Assembly (NCBI RefSeq): GCF_003752595.1
Contig: NZ_RKIJ01000009.1
Location: 186,001-250,000, forward strand
Reading direction: 5' to 3'
Source of the DNA: Cellulomonas sp. PhB143
GTDB taxonomy: Bacteria; Actinomycetota; Actinomycetes; Actinomycetales; Cellulomonadaceae
DNA length: 64,000 nt
Part shown: in pieces, positions 1-8,965 of the stretch
Position numbering within the stretch: position 1 is the first letter of the stretch
Layout: every line of letters starts with the position of its first letter
Translations under genes and position numbers: made by a program
Notes under the pieces: generated by a model
The model's input: the letters and a program-made list of their open reading frames with translations, nothing else
Databases searched by the model: none
What the model was told of the DNA's origin: nothing

Positions 1-362
1 GCGAAGTCCGCCCAGGCGTCGACCCCGACCCACCACTTGCCGACAGGGTTGCTGTTGTCGACGTAGGTGGTTCCCCGCCAGATGTCGCCGCGGCTGGTCG
101 CCTTAAGCTCGAAGTACTCCCACCCGTATCCGTTGTCCGACTCGAGCGTCACGTCGGGCGCGTCGATCGAATAGCGGCTCGTGCCGTAGAAGTCGACGGT
201 CACGGTGATCTTTGACTTGCCCGACGACTTCAGCGGCTCGGCCGAGACCTTGACGCTCTGCACGGACAGTGAGTCATCGCTAGCGGCCTGTGCTGGGGCG
301 GCCATGCCAACCAGGGCAAGGCCGACGGACAGCGCCGAGGCCACGAGGGTCTTCTTCATCAT
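1..362 (-). CDS. secreted protein of unknown function, C-terminus beyond window
   Basis: About 120 codons of a protein starting at the ATG at 362 (a second in-frame ATG is at 359). The N-terminus MMKK followed by a hydrophobic stretch and an alanine-rich end reading AAPAQA-ASDD is a classical Sec signal peptide with an AxA cleavage site near residue 26. The mature part is beta-rich, with alternating Thr/Val/Lys and several Trp, and no family I can name. The frame runs off the left edge, so length and domain cannot be judged. The ribosome binding site is weak. A 6-bp inverted repeat GCGTAG/CTACGC lies upstream at 384-400. An extracellular or wall-associated role is inferred only from the signal peptide. 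Confidence 0.75.
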   Translation of the reverse strand, partial: MMKKTLVASALSVGLALVGMAAPAQAASDDSLSVQSVKVSAEPLKSSGKSKITVTVDFYGTSRYSIDAPDVTLESDNGYGWEYFELKATSRGDIWRGTTYVDNSNPVGKWWVGVDAWADF

Positions 363-496
363 GGGAGTTCTCATTCGTCCAGGGCGTAGCACCTCTACGC
401 TGACGGAATCCTAGGTGCCCGAAGGCTCCTGGAACGCGTCCGGCGGGTGTCGACCTGGCCACAGCACCGAATTCACCCGCGGTGCTCACAGGCTCG

Positions 497-706
497 CTAC
501 AACCACCGCGCGTCGCTCTCCAGCAGCACCGGGATCCCGCCGCGCACCGGGTAGGCGAGCGGGCGGTCCGGGTCGGTCGAGTGCAGCTCCGGCGCGCCGT
601 CGGGCCCGGTGCCGGGCACCAGCCGCGCACCCGTCGCGGGGCACCGCAGGATCTCGCTGACCCAGGGGTCCAGCGCCGGCACGCCGTGGTTCGGGAAGTC
701 GGTCAT
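497..706 (-). CDS. Trm112 family protein
   Basis: A 69-residue protein of the Trm112/UPF0434 family, small zinc-ribbon-like proteins that in eukaryotes activate methyltransferases; bacterial members are mostly uncharacterised. The family hallmarks are visible: the early segment SEILRCPATGARL and the C-terminal YPVRGGIPVLL. Only one cysteine is left, so metal binding is doubtful. It starts 7 bp downstream of the manB stop and is clearly cotranscribed with manB. The same manB-Trm112 adjacency is known in other Actinobacteria. A partner methyltransferase is not visible here, so the function is unknown. Confidence 0.9.
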   Translation of the reverse strand: MTDFPNHGVPALDPWVSEILRCPATGARLVPGTGPDGAPELHSTDPDRPLAYPVRGGIPVLLESDARWL

Positions 707-713
707 CGGGTCC

Positions 714-2204
714 TCAGCTCTCGTCCGGCTCGCCCGGCTCGTCCGCGCGCACGAGCGACAGGACGTCGTCGCGCACCTTCTCCATGATGTCCTCGTCGGC
801 CGCCTCGACGTTCAGCCGCAGGAGCGGCTCGGTGTTCGACGCCCGCAGGTTGAACCACCACTGCGGCTGCGCGCCCCAGTGCGAGACCGTCAGCCCGTCG
901 AGCTCGTCGACCTCGACCGGCCCCGCGCCCTCCTCGGTCACGTAGGCCTGCACGACGCGCGCGCGGGCCGCCGGCACGTCGGCGACGCGGGAGTTGATCT
1001 CGCCCGAGGCCGTGTACGGCTCGTACATCTCCGCCACGACGGACAGCGGGTGCGGCTGGCTGCCGAGCGCCGCCAGGACGTGCAGGGCCGCGAGCATGCC
1101 GGTGTCGGCGAAGAAGAAGTCGCGGAAGTAGTAGTGCGCGCTGTGCTCACCGCCGAAGACGGCGTCGTTCTCGGCCATCTGCGCCTTGATGAACGAGTGC
1201 CCCACACGCGTGCGGACCACGCGGGCGCCGGCGGCGTCGAGGAAGTCCGGGACCGCGCGCGAGGTGATGAGGTTGTGGATGACGGCCGGGTGCTCTGCGC
1301 CCCGTGCCTTTTCCTTCTCGACCTCGCGCAGCCCGACCAGCGCCGTGATGGCCGACGGCGAGACCGGGTCGCCGTGCTCGTCGACCACGAAGCAGCGGTC
1401 GGCGTCCCCGTCGAACGCCAGCCCCAGGTCCGCGTCGTGCTCGACGACGGCCGCCTGCAGGTCGCGCAGGTTCGCCGGCTCGAGGGGGTTGGCCTCGTGG
1501 TTCGGGAACGAGCCGTCGAGCTCCCAGTACAGGGGCACGAGGTCGAGCGGCAGCTCGGGCAGCCCGGCGCCCGTGCCGAGCACGGCCGGCGCGGTGAACC
1601 CGCCCATGCCGTTGCCGGCGTCGATCACGACCTTCAGCGGACGGATCCCGGAGATGTCCACCAGGCCGCGCAGGAACGCGGCGTACTCCGCGAGCATCTC
1701 CCGGTCGCTCACGTCGCCGGCGCGGGGCGCGGCGTCGGGCAGGCCGTCGTCGAGGTAGGACTGGGCGAGGGTCCGCACCTCGGCGAGGCCGGTCTCCTGG
1801 CCCACCGGGCGCGCGCCGGCGCGGCACAGCTTGATCCCGTTGTAGATCGCGGGGTTGTGGCTCGCGGTGAACATCGCCCCGGGCCGGTCGAGGACGCCCG
1901 ACGCGTGGTACAGGCCGTCGGTCGAGCAGAGCCCGATGCGGACGACGTCCACGCCCGCGGAGGTGACGCCCTCGGCGAACGCGTCGACGAGGCCCGGCCC
2001 CGACTCGCGCATGTCGTGACCGATCACGAGGCCGGGGCGGTCGGCGTCCAGCGCCCCGTCGTGCGAGACGTCGGCCCACTCGGGGACGACCACGACGCGG
2101 GCGAAGGCCGCGCCGACGGCGCGCGCCACCTCGGGGCCCAGCTGGTCGGGGACGACGCCGCGGACGTCGTAGGCCTTGATGATCTCGGAGAGGTCCTGGG
2201 TCAC
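714..2204 (-). CDS. manB: phosphomannomutase/phosphoglucomutase
   Basis: A 496-residue alpha-D-phosphohexomutase that interconverts hexose-6- and hexose-1-phosphates and supplies sugar nucleotides for mannosylated and envelope glycans. The N-terminal YDVRG motif is at about residue 12. The phosphoserine loop TASHNP has Ser at about 115. The metal-binding loop DGDADR is near residue 265 and the sugar-binding GGEHSAH follows. The C-terminal phosphate-binding domain ends in RASNTEPLLRLN. I chose the GTG at 2204 because it leads directly into MTQDLSEIIKAYDVRG and a -10 hexamer TAGGCT lies 7 bp upstream; longer in-frame extensions have no family similarity. It is followed by trm112 and preceded by DUF3499, as in other Actinobacteria. 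Confidence 0.95.
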   Translation of the reverse strand: MTQDLSEIIKAYDVRGVVPDQLGPEVARAVGAAFARVVVVPEWADVSHDGALDADRPGLVIGHDMRESGPGLVDAFAEGVTSAGVDVVRIGLCSTDGLYHASGVLDRPGAMFTASHNPAIYNGIKLCRAGARPVGQETGLAEVRTLAQSYLDDGLPDAAPRAGDVSDREMLAEYAAFLRGLVDISGIRPLKVVIDAGNGMGGFTAPAVLGTGAGLPELPLDLVPLYWELDGSFPNHEANPLEPANLRDLQAAVVEHDADLGLAFDGDADRCFVVDEHGDPVSPSAITALVGLREVEKEKARGAEHPAVIHNLITSRAVPDFLDAAGARVVRTRVGHSFIKAQMAENDAVFGGEHSAHYYFRDFFFADTGMLAALHVLAALGSQPHPLSVVAEMYEPYTASGEINSRVADVPAARARVVQAYVTEEGAGPVEVDELDGLTVSHWGAQPQWWFNLRASNTEPLLRLNVEAADEDIMEKVRDDVLSLVRADEPGEPDES

Positions 2205-2211
2205 GCCGGTC

Positions 2212-2217
2212 AGCCTA
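2212..2217 (-). promoter_or_regulatory. -10 hexamer of manB, leaderless type
   Basis: TAGGCT on the minus strand ends 7 bp before the manB GTG, so transcription would begin at or next to the start codon. manB can therefore be expressed independently of DUF3499. No convincing -35 is seen. Confidence 0.5.
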
Positions 2218-2239
2218 TCGGTCGGGGTGGCCGCGATCC

Positions 2240-2593
2240 TCAGCCCCGGTCGGCGCGCAGCACGCGCAGGTGACCGCGGCGTCCGACCTCCGTGACGTCG
2301 TCGGGCTCCCCCCGGCGCGGGGCACGGCCGGCCTCGCGGACGGCGTCGGCGAGCGCCGACAGGTCGTCCGGGCTGGGCCCCGACTCGACGAACTCCGGCT
2401 CGAGTCGCACGACCTCCCAGCCGCGCGGCGCGGTCAGGCGCTCCGCGTGGTCGACGCACAGGTCGTAGCTGTGCGGCTCCGCGAGGTGCGCGAGAGGGCC
2501 CAGCACCGCGGTCGAGTCCGCGTAGACGTAGGTGAGGGTGGCGACCGCGGCACGCGTGCACGCGGTGCGGGAGCACTGCCGGACCGGTTTCAC
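2240..2593 (-). CDS. DUF3499 family protein
   Basis: A 117-residue actinobacterial DUF3499 protein. The family signature is clear: an N-terminal QCSRTACTRAAVATLTYVYA with two cysteines four residues apart, then HSYDLCVDHAERLTAPRGWE with a third cysteine and histidines. This is a likely small zinc-binding fold, but the molecular function is unknown. The family is almost always next to manB and the metallopeptidase-like gene, as here. I chose the GTG at 2593 because the conserved block starts right after it and because TACGCT sits exactly 6 bp upstream. The tail after residue 80 is acidic and arginine-rich and poorly conserved. Confidence 0.92.
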   Translation of the reverse strand: MKPVRQCSRTACTRAAVATLTYVYADSTAVLGPLAHLAEPHSYDLCVDHAERLTAPRGWEVVRLEPEFVESGPSPDDLSALADAVREAGRAPRRGEPDDVTEVGRRGHLRVLRADRG

Positions 2594-2599
2594 GGGCTC

Positions 2600-2605
2600 A
2601 GCGTA
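2600..2605 (-). promoter_or_regulatory. -10 hexamer of DUF3499 gene, leaderless type
   Basis: TACGCT is followed by 6 bp and the GTG start. This gene and the divergent metallopeptidase-like gene each have their own -10 about 175 bp apart. Confidence 0.55.
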
Positions 2606-2778
2606 GGCCCGCGCACCGACATCGACGTCCCGCACACGCCGCCGCCCGGGTGCCGCCGTCTGCCCCCAACGCCGTCGGCCCCACCGCCGAACGCGTCCTT
2701 TGTCGGCCCGAACCGTCGATCCGGCCGACGGATGACGCGCTCGGCGGTGGGGCGATGGCCCCGGCCGGGAGCGCGGCC

Positions 2779-2784
2779 TAGAGT
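2779..2784 (+). promoter_or_regulatory. -10 hexamer of metallopeptidase-like gene, leaderless type
   Basis: TAGAGT is followed by 6 bp (CGACGC) and the GTG at 2791. No Shine-Dalgarno sequence is present, which agrees with a leaderless mRNA. Confidence 0.55.
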
Positions 2785-2790
2785 CGACGC

Positions 2791-3339
2791 GTGCCCCCGC
2801 CACGTCGACCCGATCAACCGAGCCCCGACGCGCCCCGCTCCACACGCCGCGACGGGCCGGTCTGGTCCAGCGCCCAGCGCGACCTGAGCGCCCGCGCGGA
2901 GGCGTTCGCGTTCGTCGTGCCCGACGGCGTCGCCCCGCACCGTCGCCGTCGCGACCGGCGGGGTCGCGGCGTCCGCGGCCCGTTGCTGCCCCAGAACGTG
3001 CCCGCCTACCTGACCCGCGCCGAGCGGTTCGACGACCACGTGCTCGCAGCCGTCGAGCGCCTCGAGCGCCGGTGGGGCGACGAGCTCGGCGGGACCGAGT
3101 TCGCCGTCGAGGACGTCCCGCCGTCCGACCCGGCCCCGTGGGAGGACCGCGGCGTACTGCTCGGGCGCTGCCACCCGGCGGAGTCGGGCCAGCCCGCACG
3201 GATCGTGGTGTTCCGGCGGCCGCTGGAGACCCGGGCGGGCAGCGTCGAGGACCTCGAGGACCTCGTGCACGACGTCGTGGTCGAGCAGGTCGCCCAGCTC
3301 CTCGCCCGCAGCCCCGAGGAGATCGACCCGGACTACTGA
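2791..3339 (+). CDS. metallopeptidase-family protein lacking the HExxH motif
   Basis: A 182-residue protein of the actinobacterial zincin-like family normally encoded beside DUF3499 and manB. The first 60 residues are Arg/Pro-rich and variable. The core begins near LLPQNVPAYLTRAERFDD and ends in the helix VHDVVVEQVAQLL followed by EEIDPDY. In catalytic relatives this helix carries HExxHxxxxxH; here the positions read HDVVVE with no second histidine, so peptidase activity is unlikely. A leaderless GTG start is supported by TAGAGT 6 bp upstream. The last 7 bp overlap the end of the convergent DUF5719 gene. A structural or regulatory role is possible but not shown. Confidence 0.85.
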   Translation: MPPPRRPDQPSPDAPRSTRRDGPVWSSAQRDLSARAEAFAFVVPDGVAPHRRRRDRRGRGVRGPLLPQNVPAYLTRAERFDDHVLAAVERLERRWGDELGGTEFAVEDVPPSDPAPWEDRGVLLGRCHPAESGQPARIVVFRRPLETRAGSVEDLEDLVHDVVVEQVAQLLARSPEEIDPDY

Positions 3340-5012
3340 CCCGACGGGGTCGGCGTGGGCTCGGGAGCGGGCTCCGGGGCGCCGGACTGGCCGCCCACGG
3401 TCTCCGTCTCCCGGACGCTCACGTCGCGCTCGCCCGGACCACGCAGGACCGGCGCGAGCGCCGAGACGAACGACCCGGGGTCGCCCTTCGTCGCGTGCGG
3501 TGCCTGCGGTCCCGCGTCCAGGCTCACGCCCCACACGGCCCGGGCGTCGTCCCCGCCGTCGGCGGTCAGCGAGACGGCCGCGACGCGGGGCGCCTTCGCG
3601 TCCTTCGCGGCCTTCTTCGCGAGGTCCGCCACGTCGACGGTCGCCGTGCGGCCGGCCTTGACCGACACCGCACGCTCGGCCACGGCAGCGCCGTCGGTCC
3701 CGTACGCCGTCAGGGTCCCGGCGACGTCCTCGTCCCCCACCGCGCCCACGCCGACGACGCCGTGCACGCCCTCGGGCAGCGCGACCGAGCCGAGGTACCC
3801 GGCGGCGTCGACGGACCGCGTGAGGTCGGACGCCGCAAGCCACGCCTGGTCGTACTGGATCCCGCCGCGCGTCGAGTCCGGGTCGGGCGTGCCGGCGCGC
3901 GAGAGCCAGGCGCCGCCGACTACGGGCCCGTCGGCGTCCACCACGACCGTGTAGGTGCCGGCGGGCAGGCCGCCGAGGCCGACGTCCTGGACCACGCCGT
4001 CGTCCAGCGAGACCTTCTCGGCGCCCGGGATGGCGACCTCGCCGTCCGGCCCGAGCGCGCGCACGGTGGCGGTGACCGGGTCCCCGTCGGGCGCCAGGAG
4101 CCGCAGGCGCGGGGCGTGGTCGTCGCCCACCGCCTCGCCCGCGCTGACGACGCCGGCCACGGCGAGCGACGTCGTCGGGCCGGAGCCGGGCGTGACGTCG
4201 TCGACCCCCTGGGCGACGATCCCGCCGACCGTGCTGTGCTGCAGGTAGGCCGAGACGAGGCCGCCCTCGCTCTCGACGTGCACGACGACGCGCTCCTGGT
4301 CGGGCACGCCCGCCTCGACGAGCGTCTCGACCTCGCCCTGCGGCGGGACGACGAACCGGTCGGAGCCGCCCACCGTGACCTCACCCGTGGGCCCGAACAC
4401 CGTCATGGACACCGACGCGGCGGTGCTGCCGGGGTTCTGCAGCACCAGCCGGCTCGAGCTGCCGAGCTCCGTGCTGCCGCCCACGAGCCACTGGTTGATG
4501 GACGGCGCCGTGCACGACGCCGCCGCGAGGCCCCGCAGGTCGCCCGACGCCGTGGTGGACGCCACCGCCGCCGTGCCCGTCGGCCCGGTCCCGCCCTGCG
4601 GCTGCGCGACGAGCACGCGCGGGTGCTTCGCGTCGTCGGACGCGATCACCGCCGCGTCGGGCCCGGCGTCCAGCGTGACCGGCTTCGAGGCGTCCAGCGG
4701 GCCGAACGTGCCCTTCGCGTCCGGGCCGACGACGGCCGCGGCCGCCGTCGAGGTCGTGCGCACCGGGTCGGCGTCGAACGCCTTGTCCCCCACGGACCGG
4801 TCGTCCGTCAGCCGCGCGCCGGACGGGCAGGACAGCACCTGCTCGGCCGCGGGCACGCTGACCTGCCGCACCGCGGAGGAGCCGGCCCCGCCGTGGAGCG
4901 AGTCGCCGAGGCCGGGGAGCGGGTCGAGCCCGTAGGCCGCGACCGCGCCGACCGCCGCGACGAGCACGACGCCGCTCGTGATCGCGCCCGCGCGGCGCCA
5001 CCGGCCCGTCAA
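3333..5012 (-). CDS. DUF5719 family exported membrane-anchored protein
   Basis: About 559 residues with a short cytoplasmic head (LTGRWRRAG), one transmembrane segment at about residues 9-31 and a long extracytoplasmic part rich in Val, Thr, Ala and Gly in beta-sandwich-like repeats. This matches the DUF5719 proteins next to the whiB2-linked glycosyltransferase in Actinobacteria. I place the start at the TTG at 5012: it overlaps the upstream stop as TTGA and has a GGGGGA ribosome binding site 7 bp upstream, implying translational coupling. A start further upstream (5093) would overlap the glycosyltransferase by 85 bp. The C-terminus is Pro/Glu-rich. It probably works in the envelope together with the glycosyltransferase. 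Confidence 0.85.
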   Translation of the reverse strand: MTGRWRRAGAITSGVVLVAAVGAVAAYGLDPLPGLGDSLHGGAGSSAVRQVSVPAAEQVLSCPSGARLTDDRSVGDKAFDADPVRTTSTAAAAVVGPDAKGTFGPLDASKPVTLDAGPDAAVIASDDAKHPRVLVAQPQGGTGPTGTAAVASTTASGDLRGLAAASCTAPSINQWLVGGSTELGSSSRLVLQNPGSTAASVSMTVFGPTGEVTVGGSDRFVVPPQGEVETLVEAGVPDQERVVVHVESEGGLVSAYLQHSTVGGIVAQGVDDVTPGSGPTTSLAVAGVVSAGEAVGDDHAPRLRLLAPDGDPVTATVRALGPDGEVAIPGAEKVSLDDGVVQDVGLGGLPAGTYTVVVDADGPVVGGAWLSRAGTPDPDSTRGGIQYDQAWLAASDLTRSVDAAGYLGSVALPEGVHGVVGVGAVGDEDVAGTLTAYGTDGAAVAERAVSVKAGRTATVDVADLAKKAAKDAKAPRVAAVSLTADGGDDARAVWGVSLDAGPQAPHATKGDPGSFVSALAPVLRGPGERDVSVRETETVGGQSGAPEPAPEPTPTPSGQ

Positions 5013-8000
5013 CGGACGGTCCCCCGACGGCGGCGCGTCGGCAGCGCGAGCAGCGCCACCACGAGGAGCACGAGGCCGCCACCGACGATCCACGGCGTGC
5101 GCAGCCCGTCACCGTCGTAGCGGACGGCGAGCGTGCCGGCACCGGTGCCGACCTCGAACGCCTGACGCCCGTCCACGGTCGCGGGCCGCAGCGCCCGGCC
5201 GTCGAGCGTGGCCGACCAGCCCGGGTCGGCGTGCTCGGCGAGGACCACCCGGCGCGGCGCGTCGGAGGCGAGGAGCTGCGCGTGCACCTCCGCGTCCTGG
5301 GCCGCGAGGTCGCGCAGGTCCGTGCCGTCGCCGGCGACGAGCGTCGCCCAGGCCGGCGGGACGGCGTCCGCGGCGTCCGTGCGCGCGACGCGCCAGAACA
5401 CTGCGGAGCGGCCCTGCGTCACGCGCTCGAGCCCGTCGATGGTGTCGAGCCGGGTCACGAGCTCGGCGCGCGAGCGCGTCGGGTCCGGCGTGGCCGGGAC
5501 CAGCACGCCGCCGACGCCCAGGTCCGCGAGCCGGTCCGCGACGTCGGCGCCCCCGACGGCGGAGATGTCCCCGACGACCTGCGGGACGGCGTCGGCCGGG
5601 GACGCGTCGCTGCCGACGAACGCGCGCAGCCGCGCGACGGCGGCCGAGTCCACGAGCTGCGCGCCGTCGCCGCGCAGCAGCGCGTAGACGATGGTCCCGT
5701 CCGGGCGGGTCTCCAGGGAGAGCACGCGGGCGAGCCGCGGTGGCGCCTGCAGCTGCTGGCCGACCGGCGGGACGACGGTGGTGGTCGTGGCCTGCAGGCT
5801 CCCGACGGCGGCCGGGCGCACCTGCGTGGCGCCGTCGGCCGCCGGGGCCGTACCGCCACGGTCGACCTCCGCGTCTACCCACGCCCACCCGGCGCCCACG
5901 GGCGCCGCCACGCACACGAGGACCAGGACGGCCGCGCCGACGTGCACCAGGGCGCGGCCGAGCCGCCCGCTGCGCGAGGCCGGCGCGGGACGCGGAGCGG
6001 CGGGGAGCTCGCCGTCGTCCCGGCGGCGCAGGCCGACGAGCCCGGCGACGAGCAGACCGAGGACGACGAGCGAGAGGGCCGGACCGGGCGAGCCGGGCAG
6101 GCTCGCGCCCGTCGCCGGGTCGACCGCGACCGTCGTCGCGGCCACCGGGACCGCCGTCGCCAGACCGAGGAGGGCGAGCACCCAGCCGAGGCGGGCGCCG
6201 CCGACGCGGGCGCGCCGGAGCAGCCCCACGAGCGCCGCGACCGCGACGAGGCCCGTCAGCACGTAGGGCGCCCACGCGGCCGCCGTCGTCCACGGGTCGG
6301 CCGAGGGATCGAACCAGCCGGCGGGCTCGCCCGGCCAGCCGAGAAGCATCTGCCACGGCTCGGCGGCGACCGACGCCGACGGCACGCCCGGCCCTGCGGC
6401 GAGGAGCCGCCAGCCGCCGTCGGTCCACGTCGTGACGACCTCCAGCAGGTACGGCGCGCAGACGACCAGGGCGGGGACGGCGACGAGCACGAGGTAGCGC
6501 CGGCCCTGGTGCACGACCGCGCCGACGACCACCAGCGCCACGAGGGCCGCGGGCAGCAGCATGGGGGCGGCGCCGACCGCGAGGGCGAGCGCCAGCCCGG
6601 CGGCGGCGGCCGAGCCGAGCGACGGAGGCGCGGCGGTCTCCGCGTGCAGGGTGCGGCGAGAGACGACGACCTCGACGTGGTCGGTGGCCTGCGCCCCCAC
6701 GGCGCGCGCGACGCCGTACGCCGCCCACGGCAGCGCGGCGTGCGCCAGGACCGCGCCGAGGTTCCCGCCGGCCAGCCCGACCAGCAGCGGCGGCGCGACC
6801 ACCCAGACCGCGACCGCCCACGACCGCAGCGCCACCGACCGGGTCACCGCGCCCGCCGCGAACCACGCGCCGAGACCGGCGAGCACGAACGAACCGATCA
6901 GCAGCACGTTCACCGCCGCCTGCAGGTGGCCCCCGGTGAGCACCGTGAACGGGACGAGCACCGTCAGGAGCGGGTCGGCCGGACCCTGCTCCCCCAGGCC
7001 GGTCTGCACCCAGCCGCTGGTCGCCGCGCGCCACAGGTCGCCCAGGGAGCCGTCGGCGGTCAGCAGCGCACCGCCGACGAGGCGCCCGCCCGAGGCGAGG
7101 GTGCCGAGCATCGGGCCGTACACCCACGCCGTCAGACCGAGCAGGACGACGGCCATGGCGGCGAGGACGGTGCGGCGACGCACCGCGAGCGCGCGCAGCT
7201 CCGACCGCTCGATCTCGGTGGGCGCGGTCCGCGCGAGCGAGCGCTCGAGGCGCGAGCGGCGCAGGTTGCGGCGCTCGAGGGTCACCTCGCGCCAGGTGCC
7301 GAGCAGCGGCGTCAGCGCCGAGCGCGGGACGGTGCTGGTGCGCCGGACGCCACCGCGCGCCCGGGAGAGCGGCCCGAGCCGGACGGCGACGACGACGAGC
7401 GCCGCGACGATCTCGTCCACGGCCTGCATCGGCCGTTTCGCGGCGAGCCGGTACATCGCCCGCACCGGCGACCACAGCACCGTGCCGACGATCAGGAAGG
7501 GCACGAGCGCACCGTGCACGCCGACGAGCCGGTAGTACATCTGCGACCGGCGCCGGGCGCGGTAGGTGTTGCCGGGGCCGGTGTCGATGTCGGGGCGCCG
7601 ACGGCGCGGCACGTGCACCGGGGCGTCGGTCGGGCCGGCGTCTGCCGGCTCCGCCGGCTCCGCCGCTTCCTCCACGCGCAGCCCACGCAGGCTCGCCTGC
7701 GCGTGGTGCACCACGGCCCGCGGGACGACGACGACCCGGTGGCCGGCGAGCCGGGCGCGCCGGCACAGGTCCAGCCCGTCGCCGAACGCCCCGTACTCGG
7801 GGTCCGTGCCGCCGAGCTGGTCCCACACGCCCCAGCGCACGAGCGCGCCGGCGAGCCCGACGGCGAGCACGTCGTCGCGCGCGTCGTGCTGGCCCTGGTC
7901 GATCTCGGCGACGTCGATCCCGGTCATCCGCCGCCCGAGCGGGGACGTCGTGAAGCCCACCTCGAGCAGGACGTCCGGGTCGCTCCATCCGCGCTGCTTC

Positions 8001-8500
8001 GCGCCCGCCACGGCGACGCTCGGGGTGTGCTCGACGGCGGCGACCAGGTGGGCGAGCGCGTCGGGCTCCGGTGCGGAGTCGTCGTGCAGCAGCCACAGCC
8101 AGGTGGGGGCGTGGACGGCGTCGGACAGGGCGAGCTCGACGGCCTGGCCGAACGAACGAGCGTCGGGGGCGGCGACGAACCGGGCGTCGCCGAGCTGCAG
8201 GTCGCGGTAGTCGCGCATCGAGGCCGACGCGCCGACGTCCACGACGACGACCCGGTCCGGACGGTCGGACTGGGCGCCCAGCGCCGCGAGCGTCCGGGCG
8301 AGGTACGGGGTGTGACCGCGGGTGACGACGACGGCCGTCACGGTCACCGCGACGGGGACGGCGCCGGTCACGGCGCTCACCGCGGCAGCCGCACCGGACC
8401 CCGGGGCGTGGGGCAGGCGGTCGCCGGTGGAGTCGCGAGCCTCGTCGCGCGGGGCGGTGCCCTCGCCGACGGGGGTGGTCGCGGTGTCGGAGGTGCTCAT
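5009..8500 (-). CDS. large membrane family 2 glycosyltransferase
   Basis: A 1163-residue protein. After a disordered N-terminus, residues about 50-270 form a GT-A domain (VTAVVVTRGHTPYLARTL at its start, WLWLLHDDSAPEPDAL carrying the DD(S) metal motif, then DGLDLCRRARLAGH). A linker leads to about 12 or more transmembrane segments from roughly residue 330, followed by a large extracytoplasmic C-terminal part and a last membrane helix before the basic tail. This is the architecture of envelope arabinosyl/galactosyl-type polymerising transferases. It lies downstream of whiB2 and overlaps DUF5719 by 4 bp, an order conserved in Actinobacteria. Sugar donor and acceptor cannot be told from sequence. 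Confidence 0.9.
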   Translation of the reverse strand: MSTSDTATTPVGEGTAPRDEARDSTGDRLPHAPGSGAAAAVSAVTGAVPVAVTVTAVVVTRGHTPYLARTLAALGAQSDRPDRVVVVDVGASASMRDYRDLQLGDARFVAAPDARSFGQAVELALSDAVHAPTWLWLLHDDSAPEPDALAHLVAAVEHTPSVAVAGAKQRGWSDPDVLLEVGFTTSPLGRRMTGIDVAEIDQGQHDARDDVLAVGLAGALVRWGVWDQLGGTDPEYGAFGDGLDLCRRARLAGHRVVVVPRAVVHHAQASLRGLRVEEAAEPAEPADAGPTDAPVHVPRRRRPDIDTGPGNTYRARRRSQMYYRLVGVHGALVPFLIVGTVLWSPVRAMYRLAAKRPMQAVDEIVAALVVVAVRLGPLSRARGGVRRTSTVPRSALTPLLGTWREVTLERRNLRRSRLERSLARTAPTEIERSELRALAVRRRTVLAAMAVVLLGLTAWVYGPMLGTLASGGRLVGGALLTADGSLGDLWRAATSGWVQTGLGEQGPADPLLTVLVPFTVLTGGHLQAAVNVLLIGSFVLAGLGAWFAAGAVTRSVALRSWAVAVWVVAPPLLVGLAGGNLGAVLAHAALPWAAYGVARAVGAQATDHVEVVVSRRTLHAETAAPPSLGSAAAAGLALALAVGAAPMLLPAALVALVVVGAVVHQGRRYLVLVAVPALVVCAPYLLEVVTTWTDGGWRLLAAGPGVPSASVAAEPWQMLLGWPGEPAGWFDPSADPWTTAAAWAPYVLTGLVAVAALVGLLRRARVGGARLGWVLALLGLATAVPVAATTVAVDPATGASLPGSPGPALSLVVLGLLVAGLVGLRRRDDGELPAAPRPAPASRSGRLGRALVHVGAAVLVLVCVAAPVGAGWAWVDAEVDRGGTAPAADGATQVRPAAVGSLQATTTTVVPPVGQQLQAPPRLARVLSLETRPDGTIVYALLRGDGAQLVDSAAVARLRAFVGSDASPADAVPQVVGDISAVGGADVADRLADLGVGGVLVPATPDPTRSRAELVTRLDTIDGLERVTQGRSAVFWRVARTDAADAVPPAWATLVAGDGTDLRDLAAQDAEVHAQLLASDAPRRVVLAEHADPGWSATLDGRALRPATVDGRQAFEVGTGAGTLAVRYDGDGLRTPWIVGGGLVLLVVALLALPTRRRRGTVR

Positions 8501-8571
8501 GCTGCAGCCATCATGCGCCCGGTCACGGACGCATCACGGGAGCCGCGCGGCCCGGTGTGTCGCTGCGGCGC

Positions 8572-8925
8572 TCAGACGACCTGGCGCTTGAGCCGGCGGC
8601 GCTCCCGCTCGGAGAGCCCGCCCCAGATGCCGAAGCGCTCGTCGTTCTCCAGCGCGTACTCCAGGCACTCCTGGCGGACCGGGCACCCGACGCAGACCTT
8701 CTTGGCCTCTCGCGTCGACCCGCCCTTCTCGGGGAAGAACGCCTCCGGGTCGGTCTGCGCGCACAGGGCGCGCTCCTGCCAGCCGAGCAGGGTCTCGTCG
8801 ATCTCGTCCTGCGCCTGCCCGAACAGCGGGAGCACCGGGGCAAGCTGCCCCTGCTGCTCGACCGCGGGCCGGTGCCCCACGTCGCTGGGGAAGTCCCCAT
8901 CACTACCGTCCAGAACGTTCCACAT
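8572..8925 (-). CDS. whiB2: WhiB2-type iron-sulfur transcription factor
   Basis: A 117-residue Wbl protein. The four cluster-ligating cysteines are at about residues 55, 78, 81 and 87 (C..CxxCxxxxxC), followed by the signature turn GIWGGLSERERR and the basic C-terminus RRLKRQ that contacts DNA. Family members bind a [4Fe-4S] cluster, partner with the primary sigma factor and control cell division or sporulation (WhmD/WhiB). I chose the ATG at 8925 because GAGGGG lies 7 bp upstream; an in-frame extension to the TTG at 8994 would place the promoter inside the gene. The N-terminal 45 residues are acidic, as usual for this class. The location beside the glycosyltransferase and TIGR03089 agrees with WhiB2. 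Confidence 0.95.
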   Translation of the reverse strand: MWNVLDGSDGDFPSDVGHRPAVEQQGQLAPVLPLFGQAQDEIDETLLGWQERALCAQTDPEAFFPEKGGSTREAKKVCVGCPVRQECLEYALENDERFGIWGGLSERERRRLKRQVV

Positions 8926-8965
8926 GATGCGCCCCTCATCTCCGCGTGGAAATTGCTTACTGAGA

